Shown: positions 45,201 to 55,441 of the stretch, in pieces | Layout: every line of letters begins with the position of its first letter | How positions within the stretch are numbered: the stretch's first letter is position 1 | Source of the DNA: CBDEFX01 sp965237635 | Lineage (GTDB): Bacteria > Chloroflexota > Dehalococcoidia > Lucifugimonadales > CAUZJF01 | Direction of reading: 5' to 3' | Assembly: GCA_965237635.1 (NCBI GenBank) | Contig: CBDEFX010000001.1 | Coordinates: 682,001-746,000 of the forward strand | DNA length: 64,000 nucleotides | The notes under the pieces: model-generated | What the model was told of the DNA's origin: nothing | The model's database searches: none | What the model saw: the letters and a program-made list of their open reading frames with translations, nothing else | Position numbers and translations under genes: made by a program

Positions 45201-45416
45201 GAGCGTTCCTCGTCGGGTGAACTTCGACGCTGTTTTGGCGCGGTATGGTCGATACCTAGACGCTAGAGAGGCTACTGCCCTGCAAGCTGGGAGCCCATCG
45301 CGCCCTGGAGCGGGCTGAGGACACCACTGTTGTACGTCCCCACCACTCCAGTGTGCCGTGCGTCTGGTAGGGAGCCGCAGCCGAGGTGACGACAGTTAGT
45401 GTGGACTTCCGGGCGC

Positions 45417-46214
45417 CTACTCGCCCTCCTCGATCGTTATCGTTCTGATCGCGTCCCCAGGCGTGGTAGCCCTTAGAGGGTCTCGGGGCAAGATGCTGTC
45501 GACCACGTCCATGCCCTTGATCACTCTTCCGAACACCGTATGACAGGAAACGGGCTTAACCACGTTACCGATCCGGTGAAGCTCGCCACAATCTTTTGGA
45601 AAACCAGCTGGATCTAAGCCGTCCAGACTGGGGGATGCTACGAGGGTTATAAAGAACTGGCTTCCGTTGCTGCCACTCGTCCTAGATAGCACTCCAGGCC
45701 CATCATGCCGCCTTCTCGGGCTGAACTCGTTGTCGAAGGTGTAGCCCGGCCCGCCCTGGCCGATACCCGTGGGGTCGCCGCTATGGGCCTTTAAGCCGGG
45801 AATTACCCAATGGAAGGTCACTCCATCGTAGTAGCCATCCCTCGCCAGGAAGACGAAGCTGTTTACGGTCACCGGCGCCTCTTGCGGGAACAGCTGCATA
45901 ACGATCTCGTCGCCCTTCTCCATATGGATCGTTGCCTTGTAGTCCTTGTTCGGGTTGATCGTCAAAGGGGGCGGGGCTGAGTACTGTTTGGGTTTCACGA
46001 AGGTCTCCGGTGCTTCGGGCGAGGGAGCCGTCGGCGCAGGCGTCGCGGCCGGAGCGCGCGCGGGTGTTGCAGCGGCTGGCCGTGCAGGGGGAGCCGGTGG
46101 GGGCTCCGGGGATGGGATTGGCGTGGGCTCCTCCTCGGCGCCACACGCGAGCACAAATAGTATTATGGCGAAACATATGAAAGGCAGCGGATTGCGAAAG
46201 CTCATAGCGAGCAT
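45417..46214 (-). CDS. Cyclophilin-type peptidyl-prolyl isomerase, lipoprotein
   Basis: From the ATG at 46214 the product is 265 residues. A hydrophobic signal ends in a lipobox FVLACG (Cys24), followed by a Pro/Ala/Thr-rich tether (about 28-75). The cyclophilin domain begins at about 90: IHMEKGDEIVMQLFPQEAPV, TVNSFVFLARDGYYDGVTFH, and NGSQFFITLV, the last being a core motif of the active site. The usual FHR has become FHW, as in several bacterial homologues. It would assist folding of proteins outside the cytoplasmic membrane. A TTG at 46241 would lengthen the N-terminus by nine residues; the ATG is preferred because it gives a clean signal peptide with AGGTAGG upstream. Confidence 0.9.
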   Translation of the reverse strand: MLAMSFRNPLPFICFAIILFVLACGAEEEPTPIPSPEPPPAPPARPAAATPARAPAATPAPTAPSPEAPETFVKPKQYSAPPPLTINPNKDYKATIHMEKGDEIVMQLFPQEAPVTVNSFVFLARDGYYDGVTFHWVIPGLKAHSGDPTGIGQGGPGYTFDNEFSPRRRHDGPGVLSRTSGSNGSQFFITLVASPSLDGLDPAGFPKDCGELHRIGNVVKPVSCHTVFGRVIKGMDVVDSILPRDPLRATTPGDAIRTITIEEGE

Positions 46215-46572
46215 GGCCGTGTTTTGACCTACCTTTCTCAATTCCTCAATCCGAGATTTCCCATATCAACCAGAAGTTCTCATTTGTGCTGGCCTCAGGC
46301 TTCGAGGGCAGCCCAAACGAGATGGCGACATCATAGGCCGTTCTTTGGATGCCGGTCAATCGCCGATACCTCCAACAGTAGACACGATTCCGGCCGTAAC
46401 CCACTCTTCTTGTCTATCTTGATCATCATTGCGGCCAGCCACGGACTTCTTGAGCCCCCTCAAAGGGAATGCGGCTCCCCAGGAGCCTCCACCTGTCGTG
46501 AGAATAACCTCTCCCTTAGCCAGGCACCGGACATAACCTGCCGATACGTTTAGGTGTGAAGCCCCTCACCCG
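46215..46572. other. Intergenic region between cyclophilin and SDR genes
   Basis: No gene or clear repeat seen. It contains the 5' flank of the cyclophilin gene and the 3' flank of the SDR gene. Confidence 0.4.
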
Positions 46573-47361
46573 CTAATGGACCTCTACGCCTCCGGTGACG
46601 TTGACGGCCTCGCCTGTTATGTTGCGTGCTTTGTCGGAGGCGAGGAACACTACGGTGTTAGCGAGGTCCTCCACGGTGACCTCGTAAGGCAGCGGGATCG
46701 CCGCCCTCCACTCTTTCCTCAGCGCTTCAGGAGTCATCTCGAACCACTTTGCGCGCTGTGTATACACAGTCTTCATTATCTCGGAGTCTTTGATGCCTGC
46801 AGGGCAGACGGCGTTGACGGTAATGCTGGCCTTAGCAAGCTCCAGGGCAAGGCTCTGGGTCAGGCTGATGACAGCGCTCTTGGTAGCAGAGTAGAGTCCG
46901 TTGTAGATCTCGCCCGTTTTTCCGGCAATGGAGGCGATGTTGACGATCCTGCCGCTCTGCTGGGCAGTCATATGTCCGGAAACGGTTTTGGAGCAGAGGT
47001 ACGTGCCTTTCAGGTTGACCCCGACGACACTGTCGAACCCGTCAGGCGACAACTCGCTCCATGGGCCTTGAGGGCCGACGATCCCGGCGTTGTTTACCAG
47101 GACGTCGACGGTGCCGAACTTCTGCACCACCTGTCCGACCATCGCCTGCACCTGTCCCTCATCGCTCACGTCGGTCTTGACTGAAAAGGCCTCGCCCCCT
47201 CCCTCGACTATCTGGTTGGCGACCCGCCTCGACTGCTCCTCATTGATGTCCGCGACGGCAACTCGCGCCCCCTCTGCGGCCAGTGCTAGCGAGATCTGCC
47301 GGCCTAGGGTTGCGCCCCCGCCGGTTACGATCGCCGCCTTGCCCGCTAGCTCCATGTCCAT
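46573..47361 (-). CDS. SDR-family oxidoreductase (3-oxoacyl-ACP-reductase/glucose-dehydrogenase-like)
   Basis: The 262-residue protein has VTGGGATLGRQISLALA (about 13-29, cofactor loop), VADINEEQ (Asp after the second strand favours NAD+), NNAGIVGPQGP, the catalytic Ser in VNIASIAGK, YSATKSAV (Tyr, Lys) and CPAGIKDSEIM. The C-terminal ITGEAVNVTGGVEVH is typical of the reductase branch. The ATG at 47361 is preferred over upstream options because GGGGGAGG lies seven bases before it. Substrate is unknown. The gene stands alone. Confidence 0.9.
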   Translation of the reverse strand: MDMELAGKAAIVTGGGATLGRQISLALAAEGARVAVADINEEQSRRVANQIVEGGGEAFSVKTDVSDEGQVQAMVGQVVQKFGTVDVLVNNAGIVGPQGPWSELSPDGFDSVVGVNLKGTYLCSKTVSGHMTAQQSGRIVNIASIAGKTGEIYNGLYSATKSAVISLTQSLALELAKASITVNAVCPAGIKDSEIMKTVYTQRAKWFEMTPEALRKEWRAAIPLPYEVTVEDLANTVVFLASDKARNITGEAVNVTGGVEVH

Positions 47362-47615
47362 ACTGGCACCTCCCCCTTGTTTTAGACCTGCCGACGGTAC
47401 TGGATTCCGCAATCAACACCCATGCCTCAACGAGGCTTTTCGCCTCGACGGGTGGTAGTCTAGAGACGTGATTCCGCCCTGTCAACAGAATCGCGATTCA
47501 CCCATGCGGTCCATAGCCGACTCCCGCGGCGAAACGTTGTAGTATTAGGGATAGGACTCTCGCTGCCCACTGCCTCGCAGGCTCTGGTCAGCAGCTCGGG
47601 GAGTCGTCGAGGTCT

Positions 47616-50600
47616 ATGCAGCAGCTGTCTCTAACGAAGCTGATCATGAGGCGCCTGGCCGATGGCTGGAAGCTCCTGCTCAGCGTATTCCTCGGCATCA
47701 CGGTCGCCACCACCCTCGCCGCCGGGACCCCCGTATACCTCACGTCGCTGGGACAGCTGTCCTTTCACGCCTCTCTCGATAGGATTCCGACTCGCGTCCT
47801 AGACATAGAGGTTTCTACCTCCGGTATTCCGCTATCAGAGAAGTCTATCCAGCAAGCAGAGCAGTCGCTGGTCGACGCCATCGACCGCAACTTCTCGCCT
47901 ATCTTCTTAGGGCTGGAGCGGTTCCTGAGGGGCGAGACCTCGGTCTTGGGCACGCCGAACAGGCCACTGCCCGAGGGAGGCGGGACCGGCGTCGTTCTTT
48001 CGAGGGGCTATCTGCAGCACCTCACGAATCTCCAGACTCATGTCCGCTTCGTCGAAGGGCAATTGCCCACGGCCATCATCGCGCCCGGTGAAGGACGAGG
48101 CCCCCTGTTCCAAGCGGCTATCTCGCGCCAGACCGCCTCAGACTTCAATCTTGCCATTGGAGATACGGTCACACTCTCCCCGTCGCTTGAAGTCGCGACC
48201 GTGCTATCGGCCGAGATAGTCGGCATCCTGGAGCCGTCCGAGGCCAGCCGGGAAATCTGGTCCACCGCGACTCAGATTCTCGATCCGCCGCCGCTGACCA
48301 CGCCCGCGCCGCTGCTGGTCCAGGTGAACCTTGAAGAGCCTCCGGTCGCGTTGTTCGTGGCGGGGGACGTGATACTAGACCTTGGCGGCGACCTGCAGCC
48401 GCCGACGTCCTTTGGTCAGGACGCGTATTTCCAGGGAGTCGCTTATCTAGCCGGTCACCCGGCAAGGCCGCTGCCCCCGGCAGGCGGACGGGGGCTCTTC
48501 GTCCCGTTAGGATTTCTGCAACACCTTTCCAATCTGGAGCAGCATGCCCGATTCATCGAAGGCCGGATGGCCGGGGACGAGGTCTCCGTTGGACCCACTG
48601 GGCCCGAGCTCGAAGCGGTAGTACCGGAAGCGACGGCCATCAGATACTCGTTGGCGGTCGGAGATATCGTGATCGTGTCCCCGACGCTTGGGGCCAGACC
48701 CGTGATATCGGCCCGCATCGTTGGGATACTAGAGGCTGCCGACCCCTCGGACGTCTATTGGGCCAGCGCAAGCTTGTTTCTCAGGCCCTCACCCCTGACA
48801 CAGGACGGCCCTTTATTGGTAGAGCTGGACCCGGACGTGCCCGTCGCGCCTCTGTTCGTCACGCAAGAAGCGATGGTCGAGGCCATCGCCCAAACGTATC
48901 CAACCTCAATCGTCAGACCGGTATGGAGCGTGATAGTAGACAAGGACCGTCTAAAGGACTTGTCGGTCGCGGAGGCCCGACGGCGACTCCGGGACTTCCA
49001 GGACGAGGTCGCCGCAGCCTTGCCAGGCTCCTCGGTAAGCACGGATACCCTGCAGGGGTTGACAGAGGTTGGCGAGCAAAGGAGTTTCTTCGCCAGGGTG
49101 CCGCTGCTCCTCATACTCGCCGTTATGGTCGCGACGGTCCTTACGTTCCTATTGATGATGGTCTCCTACCTGGTCCACAGCCGGGAGCGGGACACCGCAC
49201 TGCTACAGACACGCGGTGTTGGGACCCTACAGCTGCTGCGGCTGTATGCGGTCGAGGGCGTGTTGATGACAGCTGTGGCGGTCGTGCTCGCACCCCTCCT
49301 GGCCATCGCTATCGTCGCCCTCGCGGGATTTTTTCCGCCCTTCAGAGAGATGACCGACGGAGGCACAATGCCGGTGATTCTAGAGCCGACGCCCTTCCTG
49401 GTGGCGTTCGGCGTCGGACTGCTCAGTCTCGCGATCTTCGTCCTACCTGGAGTGGCTAGCGCTCCGGGGGGAGTCCTGCTGCAAAGGCTCCGAGCGTCAC
49501 GCCCTCCATCGCTTCCGCTCCTCCATCGCTACTATATCGACGTTGCCGTGCTGGTCCTGGGAGGGCTGGCTTTCTGGGAGCTGGAACAGAGGGGGAATAT
49601 CGTATCCGGCGGCCTATTCAAGGAAGTGGAGGTGAACGAGACGCTTCTGGTCGCTCCCGTGCTGTTCTTGATCGTCGTAGCCCTGGTGTTCGTCCGTCTG
49701 TTTCCGCTGGTGATGCGCTTCATCATCGGCGAGTCTCCGGTGCTTGTCCATCTACTGGCCGCCCTATCGGTGCTGGCTCTGGCGGCGGGTATCGTATTCA
49801 GAGAGACGAGGGACGGCGACGTCGTCTCGTCGTTTGGCCCTGTAGCGCTGGCACTGGCAGCAGGGGCCTTCTACTGGGCGACGACCAAGGCCACGACCTC
49901 CGCGCTGCGGCTCGCCGGGATCCTTGTTCAAACCGGTCTGGTTGCTGGCTTCGTGGCTCTAGAACCGGTCGAGTCTGACGAGCTGCTGTTCCCGGCGGTA
50001 CTCGGCCTTGTCGCAGTGGTGCCTGCCCAGCTGATATTCCTGCTGCTCACCGGACTCGCGAGGGTGAGCCCAGTCTGGATCGTGATGGGAATGAGACAGA
50101 TGGCTAGAAACCCATTGCAGTACACCTGGCTGGTGCTGCTGCTCGTAATGGTCACCGGCCTGGGTATCCTGGGCACGACCGTTGGCGGGACGCTGGAAAG
50201 AAGCCAGCGGGAACGCATCCAGTATGACGTCCCAACAGATGTGCGGGTCTCTGTGTCGCCGCGCGGGCTCGGTAGTCCGGAGTCGCTGCGGCAGCAGTTC
50301 CTGGACGTGCCTGGGGTTGCTGTCGCGCACGCTGCTTTTCGTGGCGCGGGTATCGTCGGCGTTGCCAGCCCAAAGGTGTTGGCGCTGGAGAGCAGCACGT
50401 TCGCGGATATCTCGTGGTACAGGGACGACTTCGCGGACCGCCCACTGGGCACCATCATGAGCGAGCTGCAGTCCGCCGTAGAGGCGGACCGTATAAAGAT
50501 ACCCGAGGGGGCCACGACAATCGGCGGATGGTTCAAGCCGCTGGACTTCACCCCCTTCGTGCCGGTGCTTTTGCAGATCAAGGACGCGATGGGAAGGGAA

Positions 50601-51767
50601 GAGACCATCATTCTGGGCGATCTGGGCCCACCCGAGTGGACCCGGCTGAACGCGGAGATTCCCGACAATCTCGAGGACCCGTTGTATCTGGTATCGGTGC
50701 TTATCTTCCGGCCAGGCGGGTTTGGGGCATCGGGCGCTCTGTTGGTGGACGACATCCATGTGACGGTAGGCGAGTCCGAGGAACGGCAGGTCCTGGAGGA
50801 CTTTGAAGCGGAAACGCTGAGGTGGTCGCCTATCGTGACCGCCGCACTGTCCCCGGAGGGGGTGTCCTTCGAGACGGGCGACGTCAACAGCGGTGCCAAG
50901 GCAGCAAGATTCTCATACGGCAACACAACCTTTCAAGGCCTCCAGGGGTTCTACCACACTCAGACGCCGGACCCATTGCCCATCGTGATCAGCTCGTCCC
51001 TGGCGGCAGCGAGCGGGTACGGCGTCGGCGACACCTTGCTTGCCAGGGTGAACCGGCGCTTTGTGCCGGTGGCCGTCGCCGGTGTGGTCGACTACTTCCC
51101 GACATTGACCCCTGACGGACCGGGCTTCTTTGTGACTGACCTGGATGCCCTGCTCAGCCGCTTGAATGTGCTGATCGATTTCCACTCAGAGCGGCCAAAC
51201 GAGTTCTTCATCGGGCTCTCACCTGCACCTCCAGGCGCGGCAGAGGCCTTGAGTGGAATAGTCGGGCGGATGGGCGACGTGAATGACGGCGTCGATCAGC
51301 TCGAAGCGCTCTCCGAGGACCCCTACGTGTCCGCGGGGTGGAAGCCGATGACCGTTGTGTCCTCGGGCATCGCGGTGCTAGCGGCGGCTGTGGGGTACAT
51401 GACCTACCTTCTGCTGATCGCCAGAAGGACCGGAAACGAGCTCGCGACGCTCCGGTCCTCTGGACTATCGCGGTTTCAACAGATAGGGCTGCTTGGCTTC
51501 GAGCATCTAGCGATTGCGGCTATGGGCATGGGGCTGGGTATTTGGGCAGGCTTCCAGATGAGCAGACTAATGGTCTCTTCCCTAGCCGTTACCGAAACGG
51601 GAGTCCCCGTGATTCCCCCGGTCATAATGACGCCTAACTGGAGCCTGATGCTGCCGACGATTGCGGCCATCATCGGGGTCTTCTTGGTGGCGCTATTCGT
51701 GCTCAGCTGGGGGATGAGCCGCTTGGAGATCCACGCTATATTCAGAATGAGGGTGAGTGAGTCCTAA
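47616..51767 (+). CDS. Giant FtsX-like permease (MacB-type), 1383 aa
   Basis: The protein has an N-terminal membrane helix (about 20-40) and a very large external region (about 41-490) with two internally similar halves: LSRGYLQHLTNLQTHVRFVE and VPLGFLQHLSNLEQHARFIE, each followed by a 'VGDIVIVSPTLGARPVISAR'-like barrel segment. A first FtsX-type block of membrane helices (about 490-830) follows, then a second external domain (about 850-1235) and the C-terminal FtsX block (about 1244-1370). Such double-FtsX permeases pump or pull lipids, lipoproteins or peptides across or out of the membrane when powered by a MacB/LolD-type ATPase. None is encoded nearby. It overlaps or abuts its paralogue downstream. 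Confidence 0.85.
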   Translation: MQQLSLTKLIMRRLADGWKLLLSVFLGITVATTLAAGTPVYLTSLGQLSFHASLDRIPTRVLDIEVSTSGIPLSEKSIQQAEQSLVDAIDRNFSPIFLGLERFLRGETSVLGTPNRPLPEGGGTGVVLSRGYLQHLTNLQTHVRFVEGQLPTAIIAPGEGRGPLFQAAISRQTASDFNLAIGDTVTLSPSLEVATVLSAEIVGILEPSEASREIWSTATQILDPPPLTTPAPLLVQVNLEEPPVALFVAGDVILDLGGDLQPPTSFGQDAYFQGVAYLAGHPARPLPPAGGRGLFVPLGFLQHLSNLEQHARFIEGRMAGDEVSVGPTGPELEAVVPEATAIRYSLAVGDIVIVSPTLGARPVISARIVGILEAADPSDVYWASASLFLRPSPLTQDGPLLVELDPDVPVAPLFVTQEAMVEAIAQTYPTSIVRPVWSVIVDKDRLKDLSVAEARRRLRDFQDEVAAALPGSSVSTDTLQGLTEVGEQRSFFARVPLLLILAVMVATVLTFLLMMVSYLVHSRERDTALLQTRGVGTLQLLRLYAVEGVLMTAVAVVLAPLLAIAIVALAGFFPPFREMTDGGTMPVILEPTPFLVAFGVGLLSLAIFVLPGVASAPGGVLLQRLRASRPPSLPLLHRYYIDVAVLVLGGLAFWELEQRGNIVSGGLFKEVEVNETLLVAPVLFLIVVALVFVRLFPLVMRFIIGESPVLVHLLAALSVLALAAGIVFRETRDGDVVSSFGPVALALAAGAFYWATTKATTSALRLAGILVQTGLVAGFVALEPVESDELLFPAVLGLVAVVPAQLIFLLLTGLARVSPVWIVMGMRQMARNPLQYTWLVLLLVMVTGLGILGTTVGGTLERSQRERIQYDVPTDVRVSVSPRGLGSPESLRQQFLDVPGVAVAHAAFRGAGIVGVASPKVLALESSTFADISWYRDDFADRPLGTIMSELQSAVEADRIKIPEGATTIGGWFKPLDFTPFVPVLLQIKDAMGREETIILGDLGPPEWTRLNAEIPDNLEDPLYLVSVLIFRPGGFGASGALLVDDIHVTVGESEERQVLEDFEAETLRWSPIVTAALSPEGVSFETGDVNSGAKAARFSYGNTTFQGLQGFYHTQTPDPLPIVISSSLAAASGYGVGDTLLARVNRRFVPVAVAGVVDYFPTLTPDGPGFFVTDLDALLSRLNVLIDFHSERPNEFFIGLSPAPPGAAEALSGIVGRMGDVNDGVDQLEALSEDPYVSAGWKPMTVVSSGIAVLAAAVGYMTYLLLIARRTGNELATLRSSGLSRFQQIGLLGFEHLAIAAMGMGLGIWAGFQMSRLMVSSLAVTETGVPVIPPVIMTPNWSLMLPTIAAIIGVFLVALFVLSWGMSRLEIHAIFRMRVSES

Positions 51768-51771
51768 GACC

Positions 51772-54700
51772 ATGGCTACTTGGCGGAGAGTTCCGGCAGC
51801 GATGAACAGGTTCACGTCTGCGTGGCAGCAGGTGGTCAAGAGGACCATCGCGCACTGGCGCCTCCTGTCGTCGGTGACGATTGGAGTGGTGCTGGCCTCG
51901 ACGGTCATGTCAGGGACGGTGCTCTACTTCGACGCGCTGAGGCAGCTGGCGCTGAAGCAAGCGATGGCCGAGCATACGCCTGCCGAGCTGGATATCGTGC
52001 TCAGGATAGAGCGGGGACCGACGACACGTGAGGAGTTCCAGAAGGTCTCGGACCTCACCAACGCAGAGGTCGATGCACGCGTGGCCTGGATGCTGAGAGA
52101 CAGGATAAACGGAGGCAGGTCCCCGGTCTTCTTTTCCGCTACTCCGGGAAACGAGGACCAGGCGGGCACCGACAATTCACGGAGCTATTTCGTTTTTCTC
52201 CCCACGATAGAAGAGCACATCCGTCTGTCCAGTGGAGGACTCCCTAGCGACGGCCTCCTGAGCTCGGCGGATGAGCCTCCCGAACTGGAGGCCATGGTAC
52301 CCCGTGAGACAGCTCAGCTGTTCGGCGTCGAGATAGGGGACCGACTGGTCGCAGTCCCTACCTGGCCTGCTCCCGCGGTACCGTGGGTAAATGTGGTCGT
52401 TAGCGGAGTATTCGAGAGGGAGGAACTGCAAGACCAAGAGTTCTGGCACCTGGAAGAGAGCACTCTTCGGACCGCGACGGGCGCAAGTTTTAGGACCATC
52501 CCGTTCTTCGTGTCCGAGAAGTCGTTTCTCGAGGCGCTGGGGCCATCGCTCCCCAAGATGAAGAGCACCTACGCCTGGCTGCTCGATACGGACACCGGCA
52601 GGGTCAACGCATGGAACGCGGAGGCGGCAGCCGGCAGCCTGGCGTCAATGAATCGGAGGCTGAGTACCTCGCTGGTGGGCTACGGGCACACCACCGCTCT
52701 CGACAACGTTCTCAATGAGTATGACCGGCGGATAAACCTTAGCAAGCTGCCGATGTTCGTCGTTCTGGTCCTGATAGCGATAGTCGTTTTGTACTACGTG
52801 GCCACGATGTCCTCGATGGTGGTGGAGACCCGCCGCAACGAGGTCGCCCTGTTGCGCAGCAGGGGAGCCAACCCGGGCCAAATCCTGATGGTCTTTGCAC
52901 TCGAAGGGACTATGATCGCCATTCTGGCCGTGCTGGTGGCGCCGCTGATCGCGGCCCTTGGGGTTAGCGCCCTCGGCTTCACGCCCATTTTCTCGGACTT
53001 CACCGGGACCGCAACTCTTACAGTCAGCATCCGAGGGAGTGCGTACGCACTCAGCGTGCTGGGTGGCGTGATCAGCTTCGTGGCATTGATGATACCCGCG
53101 GTGCAGGCGTCGCGGACTGGAGTGACCCAGCAACGGCAATACTCGGCTCGTCCGTCCAGGCTGCCCGCATTCCAGCGTTATTACTTGGACATTCTGGTCC
53201 TGCTGGTGAGCATCTTCCTGTTCCTCCGACTGGGGGAACAGGGATCGGTGGTCGCGACCAACCATCTGGGCGAGTCTACGGTCAACCAACTGCTGCTCGC
53301 TCTGCCTGGCCTGGCGCTGATTGCTGCGGCCATGGTACTACTACGGCTCTTTCCGCTGGCGATGAACCTGGCGAGCAGATCGTTCTCGTCCTTGATGCCG
53401 ACCGGCCCTGTGTTGGGGCTTTGGCAGATGGCCCGCGACCCGACTCACTATGCCAGGCTATCGATGCTCCTGATCTTGACCGCCGGCCTCGGGATATTCG
53501 CATCTAGCTTCGGCACCACGGTCGAGCGTAGCTTCGAAGAACGCGTGCTCTACGCCACGGGAGGCGGTATCAGGATAAGTGGTGTCAAACTGGACTCGGC
53601 GGGACCCGGCGGACCGGCCGCAGCCCTCGGGCAAGCACCGGATGGGGAACTGAGCATAGTCAAGGCGTACGAGGCGGTCCCCGGCGTCGTGGGAGTGAGC
53701 CCGGTCGTAAGGACCAATGGGCGGGACCTCGAGACAGCTACGGGAGGAAGCTTCGATATGCTCGCCACCGATGGCGAGAGGTTCAGCGGCGTCGCCTGGT
53801 TCCGAGAGGACTTTTCGGACACGCCACTCGAACCGCTTCTCGAATCACTGAAGGTGCCCGAAACACCCGAGGGACTGGCGCTTCCGCTCGACGCGAGAAG
53901 TGTGGGCATCAGAGTAAAGCCCGACAGGCTGCACCCCACGGTCAGGCTATCGCTGCGCCTGAGAAACGCGGAGGGCGAGCACGCCAATTTCTCCCTCGAA
54001 ACGCTCGGTTCCACCGAATGGTCGGTCTTGGAGACGCCTCTGGACATCGCGGGTCGGCAGGTATTTCTGGCCGGCCGACCACTTACAATCGTATCCTTAC
54101 AGATCGATGAGACGGGCCTGGAGAGGAGGCTCTTGTCAGGCTCCCTGCTTGTCGATGAGATCACTGTAAGCACCGCCACGGGTGAAACCCGAGTCCTGGA
54201 GTCGTTTGACGACACCTCGTCCTGGAGGGTGCTGAGGAACGACCCGGCCGCCAGCTCCGATGAGTTGGGTGTGTCTGGAGAGCTTGTCGAAGGCGAGTCG
54301 GGCTCGGCGCTGTTCTACTGGGAGGCCGGCGCTCCGCTGACGCCACGTGGCATATTCTACGGCCCGGAACGCGAAACGCTTCCGGTCCTGGCCAACAAAG
54401 CCTTTGTCAATACGACTGGGCATTCCGTCGGGGAAGAGTTCGAGGTCGAGGTAGCCCGGTCCCGCCTGCCCGTCAAGCTGATCGGGGTCTTCGATCTGTT
54501 CCCAACGATGACCGACCAGGACAAGAACCTCCTGGTTGCAGACCTGACTACGCTAAATCGCTATGCAAACCTCGCGGCTACAGGAAGGCAGTCTTTCCCG
54601 GTCGAGCTCTGGATTTCGACGGCGGCTACTGGCCAAGAACGTGAAGATCTGCTGCAGAGCCTCAGGAGCGTTGAAGGCTACGAGAGCGACGCGGTCCAGG

Positions 54701-55176
54701 ACAGTGAAACTCGCCTTGCCGTTACCAGGGCCGACCCGCTGGTGGAGGTCGGCTGGAGTGCCCTCCTGTTGATCGCCTTCATCACGGTGCTGGTGCTGAG
54801 CTGTGTGGGATTCCTAATACACGCGCACGTGGCTTTTCGGAACCGGGAGTTCCAGCTCGCGCTGCTCAGGACAATCGGGCTCTCATCGAAACAATTGATT
54901 GCGATGGTCTGGTTTGAACAGGCGCTGGTGATCGCCCTTGGTCTGGCTCTTGGCACGTGGATGGGAGCTAGGCTGGGAGCGACCATCATGCCCTTCCTGG
55001 GCCAACGAGACTTCGGCGGCGAGGTGCTGCCGCCCTTCGCCATCGCGGTAAACTGGGGAGCGCTTATTCTCACCTACGCGGCGATGGTCTTCGTCCTCGG
55101 CGTCATCACCTTCGGCATGATCTGGTTCATCCGCAGGATCTCGCTGCAACGCATCCTGAGACTGGGCGAGCGATAG
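51772..55176 (+). CDS. Giant FtsX-like permease, second paralogue (about 1134 aa)
   Basis: Same architecture as the gene before it: N-terminal helix (about 25-48), external domain, FtsX block starting LPMFVVLVLIAIVVLYYVAT (about 325-345) with the coupling sequence RRNEVALLRSRGANPGQILM, second external domain (about 600-990) and C-terminal FtsX block (WSALLLIAFITVLVLSCVGF on). The shared line RDPTHYARLSMLLILTAGLG against RNPLQYTWLVLLLVMVTGLG upstream shows the paralogy. Its external part is shorter because it lacks one of the duplicated halves. It may start at GTG 51757, overlapping the previous gene by 11 bases, or at ATG 51772; the pair is clearly one operon. The likely reading is a heterodimeric permease. 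Confidence 0.85.
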   Translation: MATWRRVPAAMNRFTSAWQQVVKRTIAHWRLLSSVTIGVVLASTVMSGTVLYFDALRQLALKQAMAEHTPAELDIVLRIERGPTTREEFQKVSDLTNAEVDARVAWMLRDRINGGRSPVFFSATPGNEDQAGTDNSRSYFVFLPTIEEHIRLSSGGLPSDGLLSSADEPPELEAMVPRETAQLFGVEIGDRLVAVPTWPAPAVPWVNVVVSGVFEREELQDQEFWHLEESTLRTATGASFRTIPFFVSEKSFLEALGPSLPKMKSTYAWLLDTDTGRVNAWNAEAAAGSLASMNRRLSTSLVGYGHTTALDNVLNEYDRRINLSKLPMFVVLVLIAIVVLYYVATMSSMVVETRRNEVALLRSRGANPGQILMVFALEGTMIAILAVLVAPLIAALGVSALGFTPIFSDFTGTATLTVSIRGSAYALSVLGGVISFVALMIPAVQASRTGVTQQRQYSARPSRLPAFQRYYLDILVLLVSIFLFLRLGEQGSVVATNHLGESTVNQLLLALPGLALIAAAMVLLRLFPLAMNLASRSFSSLMPTGPVLGLWQMARDPTHYARLSMLLILTAGLGIFASSFGTTVERSFEERVLYATGGGIRISGVKLDSAGPGGPAAALGQAPDGELSIVKAYEAVPGVVGVSPVVRTNGRDLETATGGSFDMLATDGERFSGVAWFREDFSDTPLEPLLESLKVPETPEGLALPLDARSVGIRVKPDRLHPTVRLSLRLRNAEGEHANFSLETLGSTEWSVLETPLDIAGRQVFLAGRPLTIVSLQIDETGLERRLLSGSLLVDEITVSTATGETRVLESFDDTSSWRVLRNDPAASSDELGVSGELVEGESGSALFYWEAGAPLTPRGIFYGPERETLPVLANKAFVNTTGHSVGEEFEVEVARSRLPVKLIGVFDLFPTMTDQDKNLLVADLTTLNRYANLAATGRQSFPVELWISTAATGQEREDLLQSLRSVEGYESDAVQDSETRLAVTRADPLVEVGWSALLLIAFITVLVLSCVGFLIHAHVAFRNREFQLALLRTIGLSSKQLIAMVWFEQALVIALGLALGTWMGARLGATIMPFLGQRDFGGEVLPPFAIAVNWGALILTYAAMVFVLGVITFGMIWFIRRISLQRILRLGER

Positions 55177-55441
55177 GTTGGACGCTATTCGTCAGTCACG
55201 TGTGCCTGATGAGGGCCCCCATCCTAACCTTCCCCCGTCAAAGGGAAGGGATTCGTCCTCTCCCTCAGGGGGCTTTGCACTTAACCCACATTTCCCAGAT
55301 CAGCCGCATGGGAGCGTCGTAATCCAGTAAGAGTGCTGCCTATTTGAGCCGCATACCTGGGCATTATGGGCAGTGTGGGTGCTAGACTGGCCGAGCTAGC
55401 GGGTCTAGTTCTGGATACCGCAATCTCGCTGGAGGCACCCA
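55177..55441. repeat. Repeat-containing spacer between the permease operon and IS1380
   Basis: Contains the dispersed unit CCCATCCTAACCTTCCCCCG ... CTCTCCCTCAGGGGGCTTTG (about 55220-55275), related to 24710-24745. The left end of the IS1380 element probably lies here but I could not fix it. Confidence 0.5.

Noticed and set aside
52645..53289. Minus-strand frame of 214 codons, His/Gln/Asp-rich
   Set aside because: Antisense to the second giant permease; composition is the mirror of its membrane helices.
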